A stretch of DNA of 64,000 nt from Chalara sp. BL73 (Eukaryota > Ascomycota > Leotiomycetes > Helotiales): NCBI GenBank assembly GCA_918026815.1, contig CAKJVC010000088.1:372001-436000 (forward strand), read 5' to 3'. Numbering within the stretch: position 1 is the stretch's first letter; each line of letters starts with the position of its first letter. The position numbers were made by a program, and so were the translations under genes. The notes under the pieces were generated by a model. The model had not been told where the DNA came from, ran no database searches, and was given only the letters and a program-made list of their open reading frames with translations. Shown here piece after piece: positions 12,760-23,610 of the stretch.

Positions 12760-14776
12760 CTAACATATCCTAACACCACAGATATCCACAGTCCTGCCCT
12801 CCACGATCGCTCGCCTTCCAAAATAATCTCTAGTTATTTCCTCGATGAACTGATGATCCGCCGCACTCCACACATCCAGTCCCATGCGCTCCATATCCGC
12901 ACTACTAACATACACGCTTGGTCCCCTATCCTCTTCTCCTTCACCCAACAAATCTCCATCTTCCCGCTCATCATCCGAGTCCGTCACATCGACAATATCA
13001 CTTAGTGTCGTCAATATCTGAGATGTAAGACGGTGGAAATAGGCGATGATTGCCATCTCTTGCGTTGCCGTGCCCTCTGTTCTTGGGGCTGCCAAATAAG
13101 GTGTCCGAGGTGTTTTGGGTGTCACAGGGGTTGAGGGGGTTAACGAAAGGCCTGAAAGCAAGGCGGCATCGGCGTCAGCTTCGTCTTCGGACTGTAAGCG
13201 TTGTTCGCCAGCTGAAGCCCACCACATAAAGCCTGAGTAAGCGAGGGCGGACCAGGAGACTGGTTCGATGATGTGGTCTGTGTCCGGAATGTCGAGCATT
13301 GGATCATCACGGTGCGCGTGAGAGCTTGTTGCTCGTGGGGTATCTGGTTCCAGAGTTTCGGAACGAGTATTATTGGGGCTGGCAGGAGGAGATTTGTGGT
13401 GGGAGAGACCCCATCTTAGGGCTTTGTAGCGGCGAAGATCACGTTGCGTGGCACGCAACTCAACGCCTTGAGGAGATTCGACTTTCGGCCATACCTTTTG
13501 CGTAGCATCTTGGGTGTATGCAGGAGGCATGGTAATGAGGACATCATAAAGTTTAGACTTCATAGCAAGAATGCTGTCGGTTGTGCATGCTATCCAGCCA
13601 TGACCTGCTTCGTCTCTAGTTTCGGGCTCCTCTGAATCTGGAGTTGGAACTGCCTTCGAGGCTCGGAGATCTTCTTCTAAAAGGGGAATATCGTGCACAC
13701 CTATTGAGAATAGGGGGCGAAGTCTCTGGGGAGGGGCGTCTGATGCTAATAAGTCGCTGACTGCTAGTGGTATGTTTGAGAGTACTGAGAGATCATATAC
13801 TACACCATTGTTAATCGTTACTCATAAACCTAACGTCATGACATACCAAAATTACATGTCTGCTCAACTGGTGCATGTGCCGTAATGAGAATACGTTTTC
13901 GTAACAGCGCCGCGCGATGTATAGGGAATATAAGAGGCCCGAAAATTTCCAGCAAACTTAACAAACTCCAGGCTGGATGATAAGCAGAGAGGTTATGTCC
14001 AGGAGCCAACAAGGCTGCTCCATCCGAAGCCGACCGATTCCTACCATGACCTTTCGCCTTTCCAAGTGTCCTCGACTTGTATATACTCCCCGGAATATCC
14101 AACAAGGAATCTCCAGCTTCCACATTAGATGACGTATCTTGGGCCTTATGCTTCTCCCAAAATTCCTCCAAAACTTTCGTCTTCGAGGCATCGCCAATAA
14201 GCTCACTAGCCCTGTCAGCACTTCTATCCTTACAATTGAATACCAATGAACTCACACCGCAATCCCCTTTAACGCCTCCGCGTGTTTCCAGCCCCTTCCA
14301 AGACGTCCATAACTCAACGGCACTAAAACACCAACAGCGCCCATCCGCGCATTCCTCTGCTCCTCCTCCGCCTCCGCACTCACGAACGCGCTCAGACCTG
14401 CATACTCCCCATGCACAAAATACACCAGATCCTCTTTCACCGTATGCAGTCCGCTAGGCAAGGACTTATATTCAACGACCCCGTCAAGAGTGATGCCGGC
14501 GAGGGAGCGTTTCCATGTGACAGTGTAGCCGGCTTTGATATCGAAGTGGATGAGGAAAAGCGCGGAGATGGGAGGGAGATCGGCGGGCGAGAGGTCTATA
14601 TTGATCGGCCCTTGGCCTCGTCGGACAGCGGCCATTGTGCGTAGGATGCGAGGGGCATTGGACGTCAAGGCAAGGAGATCTGACGGGTTGCCTGTCAAAG
14701 TGTCGTGTTGGAACGGATCGGGTGTGGCATGTGGGGTCCATGGTGCCAAGAATTTAGTCAAGGATTCAGTCAACAT
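12760..14776 (-). CDS. DENN-superfamily protein, LCHN/DENND11 type (DUF2347-DUF4484)
   Basis: Minus strand, exons 14776-14258, about 14201-13847, and 13799-12760, giving about 637 aa. The first intron's acceptor is uncertain: the nearest in-frame AG would make a 29-nt intron, too short, so I use GAG at 14202 (56 nt, with a CTGAC branch-like site). The second intron (13846-13800) is clear. N-terminal PPISALFLIHFDIKAGYTV and HTVKEDLVYFVHG, and the later GWIACTTDS, GVELRATQRDLRRY and SWSALAYSGFMWWASAGEQR segments are those of the fungal DUF2347 plus DUF4484 proteins, related to human LCHN/DENND11 and the yeast Avl9/Anr2 group. DENN proteins generally act on Rab GTPases in vesicle traffic; the exact role of this one is unknown. 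It is probably intact. Confidence 0.8.
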
Positions 14777-15418
14777 GTTGCAAGTATCGGATAATAGGTA
14801 TTCTTCTATATATAAATGCCAGGCTTCTACAGTAGACAGTCAAGAATGGTTCTCAGACTAAATTTGAAACATGAATTCGAATACACTTGATCTGATGCAC
14901 ATATATTGTAAGGCTACGATAATCCTTTTTGACAATCCTCTGTATGCTTGAAATGGCCCTCTTCCACATAACAGAAAGATATAATGAGAAATTAATTTGG
15001 GAAATGCGATTCGACACTACGACAGGGTACTCCAAAGTCATGGCCTCTTTTTACGCAATCTGATAACCAGTCCATGTCATACAGTTGTCGGTCTCTAACA
15101 ATCCTCTTGAGCCTCCTAGCCCAATTCTTCCTACATTTAATCGCCACATGTTTATTCTACTCTGCCTCGCCTTACTTATCTTGATTATCCTCCATAATAT
15201 CGCCATTAAAATGGCCAGGCTCACCATAACCATATCAGACTGGCTGAAAGTCCTCATCCGCCTTAGTCTCATTCTCATTCCTGAGTTGGCCATTCCAAGT
15301 CCTAAACTCATCATCAGGGTAATAATCCATCGACGCTAGAGTAAGGCTGTCTTCAAAGTAATCCTCCATCCCTCTGGGGGCCTTTCCACCCTTCAAAATA
15401 ATGCTTTATCAAAAAACA
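14777..15418. other. Gene-poor stretch with decayed coding-like sequence
   Basis: Upstream of the DENN-type gene. Around 15060-15340 the minus strand reads as a hydrophilic, coding-like peptide interrupted by several stops; the plus-strand open frame there is its hydrophobic shadow. I could not identify the ancestor. Given the adjacent hAT fragment, mobile-element remains are likely. Confidence 0.35.
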
Positions 15419-15710
15419 AATTCGAGCCACCGTTTGCAACTCTCGATAATGTTCTCTTCGCTATGGACTTTATATTGGCACAATTCGAAGCAGGAAAAGA
15501 GGCATATAAGAACGAGCTTATAATGGCGCAGATGGCACAGATGTATAACTCCGGCTGGGGGAAATTGGACAAGTACTATCGCTTTACCGACTAATCGCCA
15601 GACTATGTTGCTGCGATTGTTCTTTGTTTTTCACATAACTGGCATGCATTCAAGAGAGTTGGAAGAAGGAGTGGGTTGAATCGTTGAAGAAGCTGATGGA
15701 GACGCTTTAA
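15419..15710 (+). mobile_element. hAT-family transposase fragment, degenerate
   Basis: From about 15423 the plus strand reads FEPPFATLDNVLFAMDFIL, continuing to MYNSGWGKLDKYYRFTD. It then meets TAA at 15592-15594 and resumes as SPDYVAAIVL. The block YNSGWGKLDKYY-TDQSP-YVAAIVL is characteristic of fungal hAT transposases shortly before the C-terminal dimerisation region. The stop replaces the expected Gln (CAA to TAA). A further frameshift follows before KKEWVESLKKLMETL near 15665-15710. Both the N-terminal zinc finger/catalytic part and the C-terminus are missing. It is a dead fragment. The C-to-T change in a CpA context is what RIP produces, but a single site cannot prove it. Confidence 0.75.
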
Positions 15711-15735
15711 GGTGAGTGCAAACCTGTCGAGCTAT

Positions 15736-15907
15736 AGTCCGACCTGGATATACTGGAACTCTCTGTTCCATGCCTATATTCCGATATATAGAGGTTTCCG
15801 ATGTAAAGAGGTCTGTTACAGCCACTTAAGGCCTGGCAGATCCAGAGGTTTATTCCGATATATAGAAGTTTCCGAGATAAGGAGTTCCGAAATATCCAGG
15901 TCGGACT
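15736..15907. mobile_element. 172-bp element with 26-bp terminal inverted repeats (MITE-like)
   Basis: The left end 15736-15761 begins AGTCCGACCTGGATAT and ends GGAACTC. The right end 15882-15907 is its reverse complement with 23 of 26 positions matching; the three differences are adjacent. Inside are two direct copies of a 24-nt unit containing CCGATATATAGA (15779-15802 and 15853-15876). There is no coding capacity. No flanking target duplication is visible (CGAGCTAT against GTACCTGT), so the superfamily is open. It sits 26 bp beyond the hAT fragment, suggesting but not proving a link. Confidence 0.65.
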
Positions 15908-18642
15908 GTACCTGTTTCCCAGCCTCAGACACTATCGATACTAACGAATGAATTGTTGAACTGAAGGGATAAGCATCTACATCTAATGCTTCTTATAGAC
16001 AAATATGAACGTTTATTGCAACCCCGGACGGTTTTACGGTGTCACAAGTACACTTGCTTGGTAGTTAGATGACACATAATAAAAGAGCTACTCGGCTTGT
16101 GCAAAATAGCTGTAGACATACTATCAGTTCCTGCAATGTCCGCCGAGCCCGAAATACTTTCTAGAGTAACAATGGCTATTACAGATCGCTGAGATGGGTT
16201 TGGAAGTGATATGATTGAAGCGTTAAAGCATTTGAGGTCATGGTTTGAAATACGAGATATTCAGGGTGACGATATTTTAGTAGTACCAGTTGAATAATAA
16301 GAAATATATCGGGTCCTTGGCAATACGGTACAATATCGACCAATCCTATATTGGCTAATACAATACTCACTACTCAACAATACAATAATATTGCGAAGTG
16401 GTCATATTGCCAATATATGTATTGTTTATCTTATTAGCAACACTGTTGACATGACCAATTAATCAAGCTATCTACGTTATCATTATACCTAAATATTTTA
16501 AATTCCTTACACATACCAGAAATATTTAGGCACTTGGCCATTTCTTCTAACAGTGCGAAGGCTTCGTGCCATAGCACTCTCGTATTTAGGGAAAATGCAT
16601 TTCTGTTTGAAAAACTGGTCATACTGCAAGACTCTCTACATTTTCAATGAACATTACAATTTAACATTAACAAGGCCTCACCTATATCTTGGACTCAGGA
16701 GCTGTGAAACGGACGACGCCGAAATGCTACAGTCAAAGACCTCTATTACCTGCGATGGTGGCAAAGCTCTTAAGGTGCACTGTGCGAGTAATATTTGCTC
16801 CTTAGCATCCTCTCTCCCTTGTCACATAGTATTACTGATTCATGCACAGAAGCGGAGAGCCTTAATTCCTAATCCTGCACGAGTTGTACCGTGAGGCCAA
16901 CATGCCTAGCATAGCGAGGATACACTGGATTAATTATTGAACTCAAGAAACGCATGATACCACGCCATTTCAGCGTTGCTAAACGAAAAGTCCGATCAAC
17001 TTTGGACAGCTCCTGGACAGCAGTCGCATCTCCATCAGCACTTTCAGCTATCATCCCTTCCATACCGTAGCAAGAGGTACAGATTGTTGAATCTAGGCTA
17101 TTCATTGGCTATCTACTTGAGAACAGAAACACAATGATAAGGGTTAGAACGGTGTAGAACATATGAACACTCTTGGTCGCTAAAGCTATTTTCTATAGGC
17201 TCACGACAACTACGGTACTCTAACTTCAACCTAAGCCCAAAGCATGTTAAGACTAAGATTGGTTTAGTTGGAATTAAGTTGTCCATCAGCGCCTGTGTAA
17301 GCCTCAGATGAAGCTGCGTAGTCATATGGTAAAGGCAAGATTGGTAATGTCATTAAACAGTTTTATGGCAGCGCGAATGTTTGCAGTATATTTTAACCAC
17401 ATCCACCCGTTGTATCCTTTCTAGATTGAAAGGAATTTGAAGAGAAAGCCGCTAGTACACAACACAGCTACCACCTCCAAGTTGATCCCTCCTTTTCTGC
17501 CCTGTACCATGCCGTGATTGCCCTTAGGTACCGGTATCGAGATTGTGGAGCCTTCTATCCTGGAAAAGGGGTGTTATAGGAGATCTATCAAACTTCTCTA
17601 GGGCTACTTTCAGAGGCTAGAAGGACTGCTAAATGTTCAGGCGGATTTACTCAATCAATCAACTTCTGTTTCGTGACTAATAATCCAAAGTCTGTTACTG
17701 CAATAGTGCGACTATGCTATCTAAACTACCATACACTTCGGGTGATATCAAGCCACAGGCTATTTTTGCTCATAATTCATCCCGTCTCTAGATTGGGACA
17801 TGTTGACTAGTGAGGCAGCTATGGTAGCTCAATTGGATGGCTTTAATAAACCAACGTATTATAGGGAGAATGAGATAGTGTGTCACAGCGCCTTTTGGGT
17901 AATTTGCATCCTTGAGAAGACAGTGTCTTTTGCCCGTGGCAAAGCTTCTGTAATATCCCCATACCCAGTCCAGCGGGAGCCAAAATTCGCTAGGCGTTTT
18001 AGGTCCTAGTTGATTATGATATCTGTTCTCCAGTTCCTGAAGCCTCGGATGCAGTCTTTCAAGGTTTTTAATTCGGTTTTTACTATGGCTCGCTTTAGTC
18101 GCCTGTTGTCCAGAGCATATGGGATGCTTTTCTCAATCAGCGCAACTTTGAATTCAACCGAGGCATCCTGCACCGTTATTGATACTATAAAAATGATCTT
18201 GAACACTGGACGAAGTCTATTGCTGAAGGTTTTCTGCCGGCTGACATCCTTCCAATTAACACACCTTTTGGACCCTTCTTCATTGGCGGCCAGGTTAAGA
18301 GTGCACTATCACTATTACAGTGCTGTTGTCACCTTATCTCAGATGCCTCTGCACCTCATAGGCCCAGCTATCAATTACCTGGGGCTCCGCAAGTAAGTCC
18401 TGAATATCGTCTATTGGGGGCAAGAACAGGCCACAGCAAGATGTTCTCCTTATGCCAAGCACTAGAGACCCAGCACCTGGTTAAAACCCAGGTTAAAGAT
18501 AGAGTGCTGGTATTTCAGGTGTCTGGGTAATGGCGATGTAGCCTGTAGGCAATCATTGAAGCATAGGCTTCGTGCAGCTCATAGTGGTAGCTTATAGGGT
18601 TCATAAGCTTATAATTACCATACCCTTGGACCTCCATAAAAC
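15908..18642. other. Gene-poor, repeat-like region
   Basis: No intact gene recognised in 2.7 kb. Between about 16310 and 16430 there is a cluster of AATATTG/CAATAT-type words (as in CCAATCCTATATTGGC), of the kind found in subterminal parts of fungal DNA transposons. Open frames at 16434-16622, 17800-18009 and 18006-18206 show no family resemblance. The stretch is probably decayed mobile DNA. Confidence 0.35.
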
Positions 18643-18780
18643 CGCCGGATCAGTGGACAAAATAATCAACCATTTGGTCAATTCGAAGGGTTGGTGAAAC
18701 ACCTATTGCATTTATGAAACCCATATTACTGGTCAAATGGGGTCAAATAGGTCGATTTATTGATAAACCGCGATCCGGCG
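18643..18780. repeat. Possible 138-bp inverted-repeat element
   Basis: The ends are CGCCGGATC (18643-18651) and its exact reverse complement GATCCGGCG (18772-18780). Further inward the arms remain imperfectly complementary (AATAATCAACCATTTGGTC against a similar inverted stretch). There is no coding capacity and no target-site duplication. It could be a small MITE or only a hairpin; a 9-bp match alone is weak evidence. Confidence 0.4.
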
Positions 18781-19163
18781 TGCCTCACCTCTCAAGGGCT
18801 AGCCACTTTCGAGAGAATTTGATCTTGTTAGTGGAAAGGTATACTGGGCGGCAAACGTGAGCTCTATTAGCAATCAATGCACATTTGGTCAAAAACGCCT
18901 CGCCATGTCTTACATGGACGCGGTGGTAATTTGGTGGCACCGCACTATTGGGTTCGGGTCGTCAAATAAGCCTGCTACGGCTCTTACCGTCCATGTTCGC
19001 AATGCCCTCTATATAAAAATACCCGCACAATCCCTCTTTCACTTTATGCCAGCTAGGCTCACAAGAACGATCTGAAGTCAAGATCCACTCTCCCATCTTC
19101 AATCTATAGCTCGAAACCGCTCTTTCTCCTAGAAGCTTATGGTGTGAGCTAGCTCCTCCCACA

Positions 19164-19854
19164 ATGATCCTTTCTCAACTTCTCATCCCTACGGGATGTC
19201 TCCTCGTCGCGTTCTCTCATGCGCTGGAGGATAGCTCAGCCCAATTAGCGACGCCTAAAGACCTCGAGAAGAGGTATACGCTTTCATGCGAGGTATGTAC
19301 CGCGTGAGCATGCATCCCTTCCTCTTGTGTACACTATCAGCTCTTCAATCGAGCAATTGCTAAGTACCCCGTGAAGTGCCATACCATCAAGTTTGACTCT
19401 GGCTCGTGTAAAGGCTGTACCATGACTGGGCTTGGCGTGGGTAGCTGCAATGAGCCATATCACTGCGCCAGTTGCAGTACGGCGCTAAAATACTGTGAGA
19501 GTAGTCCAGGGTGTTCCTTCGATGAAGCGGAATTCTTGGGCTGTGTTGATAACTTGGGGAGTAAGTGCAATAACCCCTGGCTGTATGGACCAATGCAGGA
19601 AGATGAAGGAGTCTTCTTGTTTGCTGATAGGACTAGCATTGGCAGGCGGTTCGGATAATTCCTCGAGTTCGAAGTTGACGAGCTCAATAAGCAGCAGCCG
19701 CCCGACGAACGTTCCGGCTGGTTCGAGTACCAGCACAATTTACAGTGCCGTTACCACCACCACGACGAAGCAGAATGGTGCAGATAGGTTGGTATCGGAA
19801 AATGGATTGGCGAGGTTGTTGGCACTTGTCCTTTCCATAGTCCTCGCTTCTTAA
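19164..19854 (+). CDS. Secreted cysteine-rich protein with predicted GPI anchor
   Basis: Three exons, 19164-19292, 19341-19560 and 19646-19854, give about 185 aa. The start has a signal peptide (MILSQLLIPTGCLLVAFSHA). Next is a short acidic stretch ending LEKR, a Kex2-type site directly before YTLSCE. The middle carries ten cysteines in about 75 residues. The last exon is Ser/Thr-rich and ends in a hydrophobic tail (LARLLALVLSIVLAS), as in GPI-anchored wall proteins. The second intron uses a perfect GTAAGT donor at 19561; the acceptor at 19645 is preferred over an in-frame one at 19630, which lies too close to the branch site. It is not CFEM-like. I do not recognise the family; a cell-wall protein or effector is possible. 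Confidence 0.65.
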
Positions 19855-20307
19855 AGAGCCTAAGTATTGGGGTTAATCCTGATAGAACAAGATCGTCTAT
19901 TTGTTGCTGAGTACCTGCTCGTTGCGGTTGAGGCTGTCTGGAAAGGCAATTCTCACATTGATCGTGTTCGGTATCTCTTAGATTGAGCACTTCGTCTAAC
20001 ACTACAACCAAAATGGTGCCTCTGCGATGAGTTTCCAATATGGGTATCTCTTGTAACATATCCTCACTCTCGTGTCCATATCCTACCAATGCTTGAAGAC
20101 CGTCAGAGTTACTGGGGCAGTTTCTACCAAGTCGTATCATCACCTTTCAACTGCCAAATTCCCCTCTCATGTCCCCCTTGCCGCCCTCCCGAATGGTGAA
20201 TGATATCAAATACGTGGAGCTTAGCCTCTTCCATAACGTCACACCCATAGATACAACCCCAGACCAACTAAAACTCGCCACAACGTTGAACAGAGCTGCC
20301 GCCATAG

Positions 20308-20541
20308 CTCATCCGCATTGAGGTTGAGAAGGCACTGCCTTTCCTCACCATTCTTTCGGCAGCCATGATGCCGAGGTACTCACTCGCATTGCCTTTGGAA
20401 GCTGATGCAATTGAGGAGGCTGCCCGCAGAGCATTAAACTCTGGTGTGAGGACTGCCGATATTGGAGGGACATCGAGCACTACTCAAATGTCCGATGCCA
20501 TTATTGGAGAGCTGGAGAAGCTGTTGCAGAGCGGTAAATGA
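20308..20541 (+). pseudogene. 3-isopropylmalate dehydrogenase C-terminal fragment
   Basis: The frame ending at TGA 20539-20541 reads TILSAAMMPRYSLALP, then EADAIEEAARRALNSGVRT and ADIGGTSSTTQMSDAI, ending in GELEKLLQSGK. This is the C-terminal end of 3-isopropylmalate dehydrogenase (leucine biosynthesis, LEU2 family). The substrate and NAD-binding parts, some 300 residues, are absent; just upstream the frame is closed by a stop at 20305. It is therefore an orphan tail. Such paralogous copies occur in some secondary-metabolite clusters, so this may be a remnant of one rather than of the primary leucine gene. Confidence 0.7.
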
Positions 20542-21031
20542 GTTAGATATGCTGGGTTTGTAAACATAATGAGAGAATCTAGACTATCCTATCTAATATT
20601 CTGTCCCATCTTGAGCGTATCATGTCCAGAGGTTACTTTAGCCGGCATATTGAAGCTGGCGCATCGCTCCCGCTAGCCAGGTTGTACAGAAAGTTCTACG
20701 AAGCAGACCCTGTCATCTGCAATGTAAGCTTGGCACGATCACTGTTTTATCAATATTGCGGAATCGCATGCGCCCAAAACTGGTAATTCTAGTTCTATCT
20801 TTGTTCTTTCTCCACTGCTCCGCAAATAAATTATCCTGTCTCTTACTCCACATCGATCGGTTCCACCCCTCACAATAAACAAACCCCTCTCAACCCATCG
20901 AACATTCATACACCTATTTCTACCGTATTTAGAGTGGCTTATGACTCTTGATTTAATATTGATACAACAGCTCATCGCGCCATCGAACATCGATCCGCAG
21001 CTAGGAATTTGAAGTCACAGTCTGATTTTAG

Positions 21032-22620
21032 CTCGGTTCACGAGCCTATGGAAATTGTATACAATCTATCGCGGGAGCTTCGAGAAAGTCAACATAAGTC
21101 TGCATCAAAAGTACGGTGAGTAGACCGGATACTGTTTCAGTCCGTCAGTCCATGGTACATATTACAATGCTTACTCCGCTATCCAGGCCCGATTGTCCAG
21201 ATTGCTCCTAACGACTACCGCATCGATGACCCCGAGGCCGTAAGTATAATCTACGGGATTGGAGGCGACTTCAGAAAGGTAAATAGGCACCCTATTTTAC
21301 CCTAGTCTGACCTCGGTCAAGGTCTTCTTGCTTTCTGTATATCTGGTTATTACCGTCTAACCCCAAGTTATAGAGTCCCTGGTATATTACAAGTGGTAAC
21401 CCTGATCCTAATAGCCCGCAAGGTCTCTTCTCGATTCGCGGCCCAAAAAAGCATGCCAGCATGCGTCGGCTAGTAGCAAGTTTGTACTCGATGTCGAATC
21501 TAGTCAAGCCGGAGCCATACCTTGACTACTACTCTGAGGTATTGAAACGCGAATTCGAGCAGTTTTCCAGGTCTGGAGTTCCTATTGATATGGCGCACTG
21601 GTTACAATGTGATTGGAGAGGTTACAGTCAGTTCGCAGTTGTATACAACGCATACAATATCACTTTATTTCAGGAGGTCATGCTTACGAGTCTTCATCCT
21701 AGGTTGCAAAACCTTTTGGATTTATGGAAAACGGCAATGGCAATAATGGCACCATGGCATCCATATCGCAGTATCTCTTTTACGCTGCCCACGTAGGTAT
21801 CTACTCAGAATGGCACCGCACCACTTCTTGGATATCATCATATATATCCTCAGGCAAAGGCCGAGAGGCCATGGCAGCTTTTACTAGCCATTGTGTCAAT
21901 GAAAAACTTTCTGGGGAAGAATCTGAACATTCGTTGGTGCAATGCAATTTCCTCAACAGCCTTATGGCCCAACACACGGCAGACCCAGAAAAATAACTAT
22001 GATTACGGTGATTGGTACATGCAGAGTTAATATCGGTGCGGGTTTTGACACGACTTCGATTAGCCTGCGCTCGGTCATATACAACCTTTGTCGGAATCTA
22101 GGCGCCATGCAATCCCCTAGAGGGGGAAGCTTATCGCTGGCCACATGTTTCTAGAGGATGTAAGCCATACGCATCTTGACCAAAGTTAGTTCTTTGATTC
22201 GTGATATTAATCATACCAGACGGTTGTGGGAATTAACTCATGGGTTGCCCATGCCAACAAGGAAGTATTTGGGCCAGATGCTTCATCATTCCGTCCGGAG
22301 CGGTGGCTGGAGGACCCCAAGAGATCAAAAGTGATGGAGAAGCACTTCTTCACGGAATGCTACGTTGCGATGAGCCTAGTTCCGTTTCAACTGCCGTGGG
22401 GGATGAGAAATGCTAATATTCGTGCGTTTAGTTTGGCATGGGCGCTCGTACTTGGATTGGAAAGAACATTAGTCTCTTGGAAATGACCAAATTGGTTCCA
22501 CAGCTGATCAGAAACTTTGATATTATGCTTGGCAATGATGGCCGGCATACAAGGAACTCTTGGTTTATGAAGCCATATGATTTCCAATGTCGGGTAGTTC
22601 CGAGATTGAATAATGGTTGA
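21032..22620 (+). pseudogene. Cytochrome P450 pseudogene (pisatin-demethylase-like)
   Basis: Recognisable P450 pieces lie in order: RFTSLWKLYTIYRGSF (21036 on), GPIVQIAPNDYRIDDPEAV, SLYSMSNLVKPEPYLDYY, MASISQYLFYAAHVGIYSEW, the I-helix GAGFDTTSISL (about 22038), VVGINSWVAHANKEVFGP, FRPERWLEDP and the heme region FGMGARTWIGKNISLLEM (22432 on). Several introns still have good splice sites, for example 22364-22431 with branch TGCTAAT. Lesions: no N-terminal membrane anchor; a short deletion after WLQ near 21610; a frameshift near 21993; loss of about 50 residues including the ExxR K-helix near 22115, where a TAG also sits; and the heme-ligating Cys replaced by Trp. It cannot make a working enzyme. 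Confidence 0.85.
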
Positions 22621-23610
22621 TCAGTTTCATGCCAACAGCTAGTTAGGTCTGGAAGCTGTAGATCATAACGTCAATTGAATGGTAGATGCTGTAATTTCGT
22701 ACACACAGCATAAAGTATCCTATCAGGCAGTTTAAGATCTTTAGTAGACTACCCATCAGAAACAAATTTCAATGTGCATAAAGGTATGAATGTAGAACGC
22801 ACTAAATTTCATGACTCTTCTTTGTTTGAATGATGGGATGGAGACACGAGGCTCAACCAACTTGCTTTTTCTCCAATTGTTGAAGCCATTTTCAAATGTC
22901 CGCGCTACATCTTAGTCTATTGTAAAATAAATCATGACTATGGTGTGGTGGAAACGCATCCTTTTCGTACGAGTCAGGGGTTTCCACTCTCGCCTAAGGG
23001 GCATTGCCATCTGGCCATCTTCCTGTGGCACCTCCCATACTACACAAATAAAACTTCCTGTGCCTTTCTAGTGTAATGACCAAATTCTTCCAAGTGCCTT
23101 ATACAGGAAGTAGTAAGATATATTTCTATCACATCAGCCGTGCGAATATACGCCTTCCGATCGCGCTTCTCTCTTCTTTGTCACGCCCTTCCCCGCCTTC
23201 TAGGGTTAGGCCTTTCAGCATTCTCGGAGCCCTGGAAGCCGCAAAGGATAGATCAATCCTCCTGACTGCGTCGCTACTGCTATCTGGAGGACTTTTGCGA
23301 ACTGGGTCACTGACGTTAGGGACTGCGTTGGCGCCGGTAGGCAGGAAGTGGAGGAGGATGATCGTGTAAACTTTTATGTGTAGCAGGCTGTGCTTAACCG
23401 TCCGTTGAGGGGATTTTACTGTATTGGTAAGGTTTGTGGTGCGGTCCCGATCTTGAGCTCACCAGAGCCATGTTGTTCTGGGACTTTTAGCACTGCTCTT
23501 GGAAACGAAGCTATCGTTTCTATTGATATAGAGCCAAATGTGTCATTTTATTTGGGCTCAAACATCGGCATCATCATTTCAACAAGGGCGCTGCCCGCTA
23601 TAGGCGGGTT
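22621..23610. other. Intergenic region
   Basis: About 1 kb between the P450 remnant and the 3' end of the ankyrin gene. Plus-strand open frames at 23076-23369 and 23390-23887 show no family features, and the second is largely a shadow of the minus-strand ankyrin gene. Nothing else was recognised. Confidence 0.35.

Noticed and set aside
15085..15339. Plus-strand hydrophobic open frame
   Set aside because: It is the complement of a hydrophilic, stop-interrupted minus-strand reading; no signal of a real membrane protein.
19751..20143. 130-aa minus-strand open frame
   Set aside because: Overlaps the last exon of the GPI-type protein and shows no domain or conserved motif.
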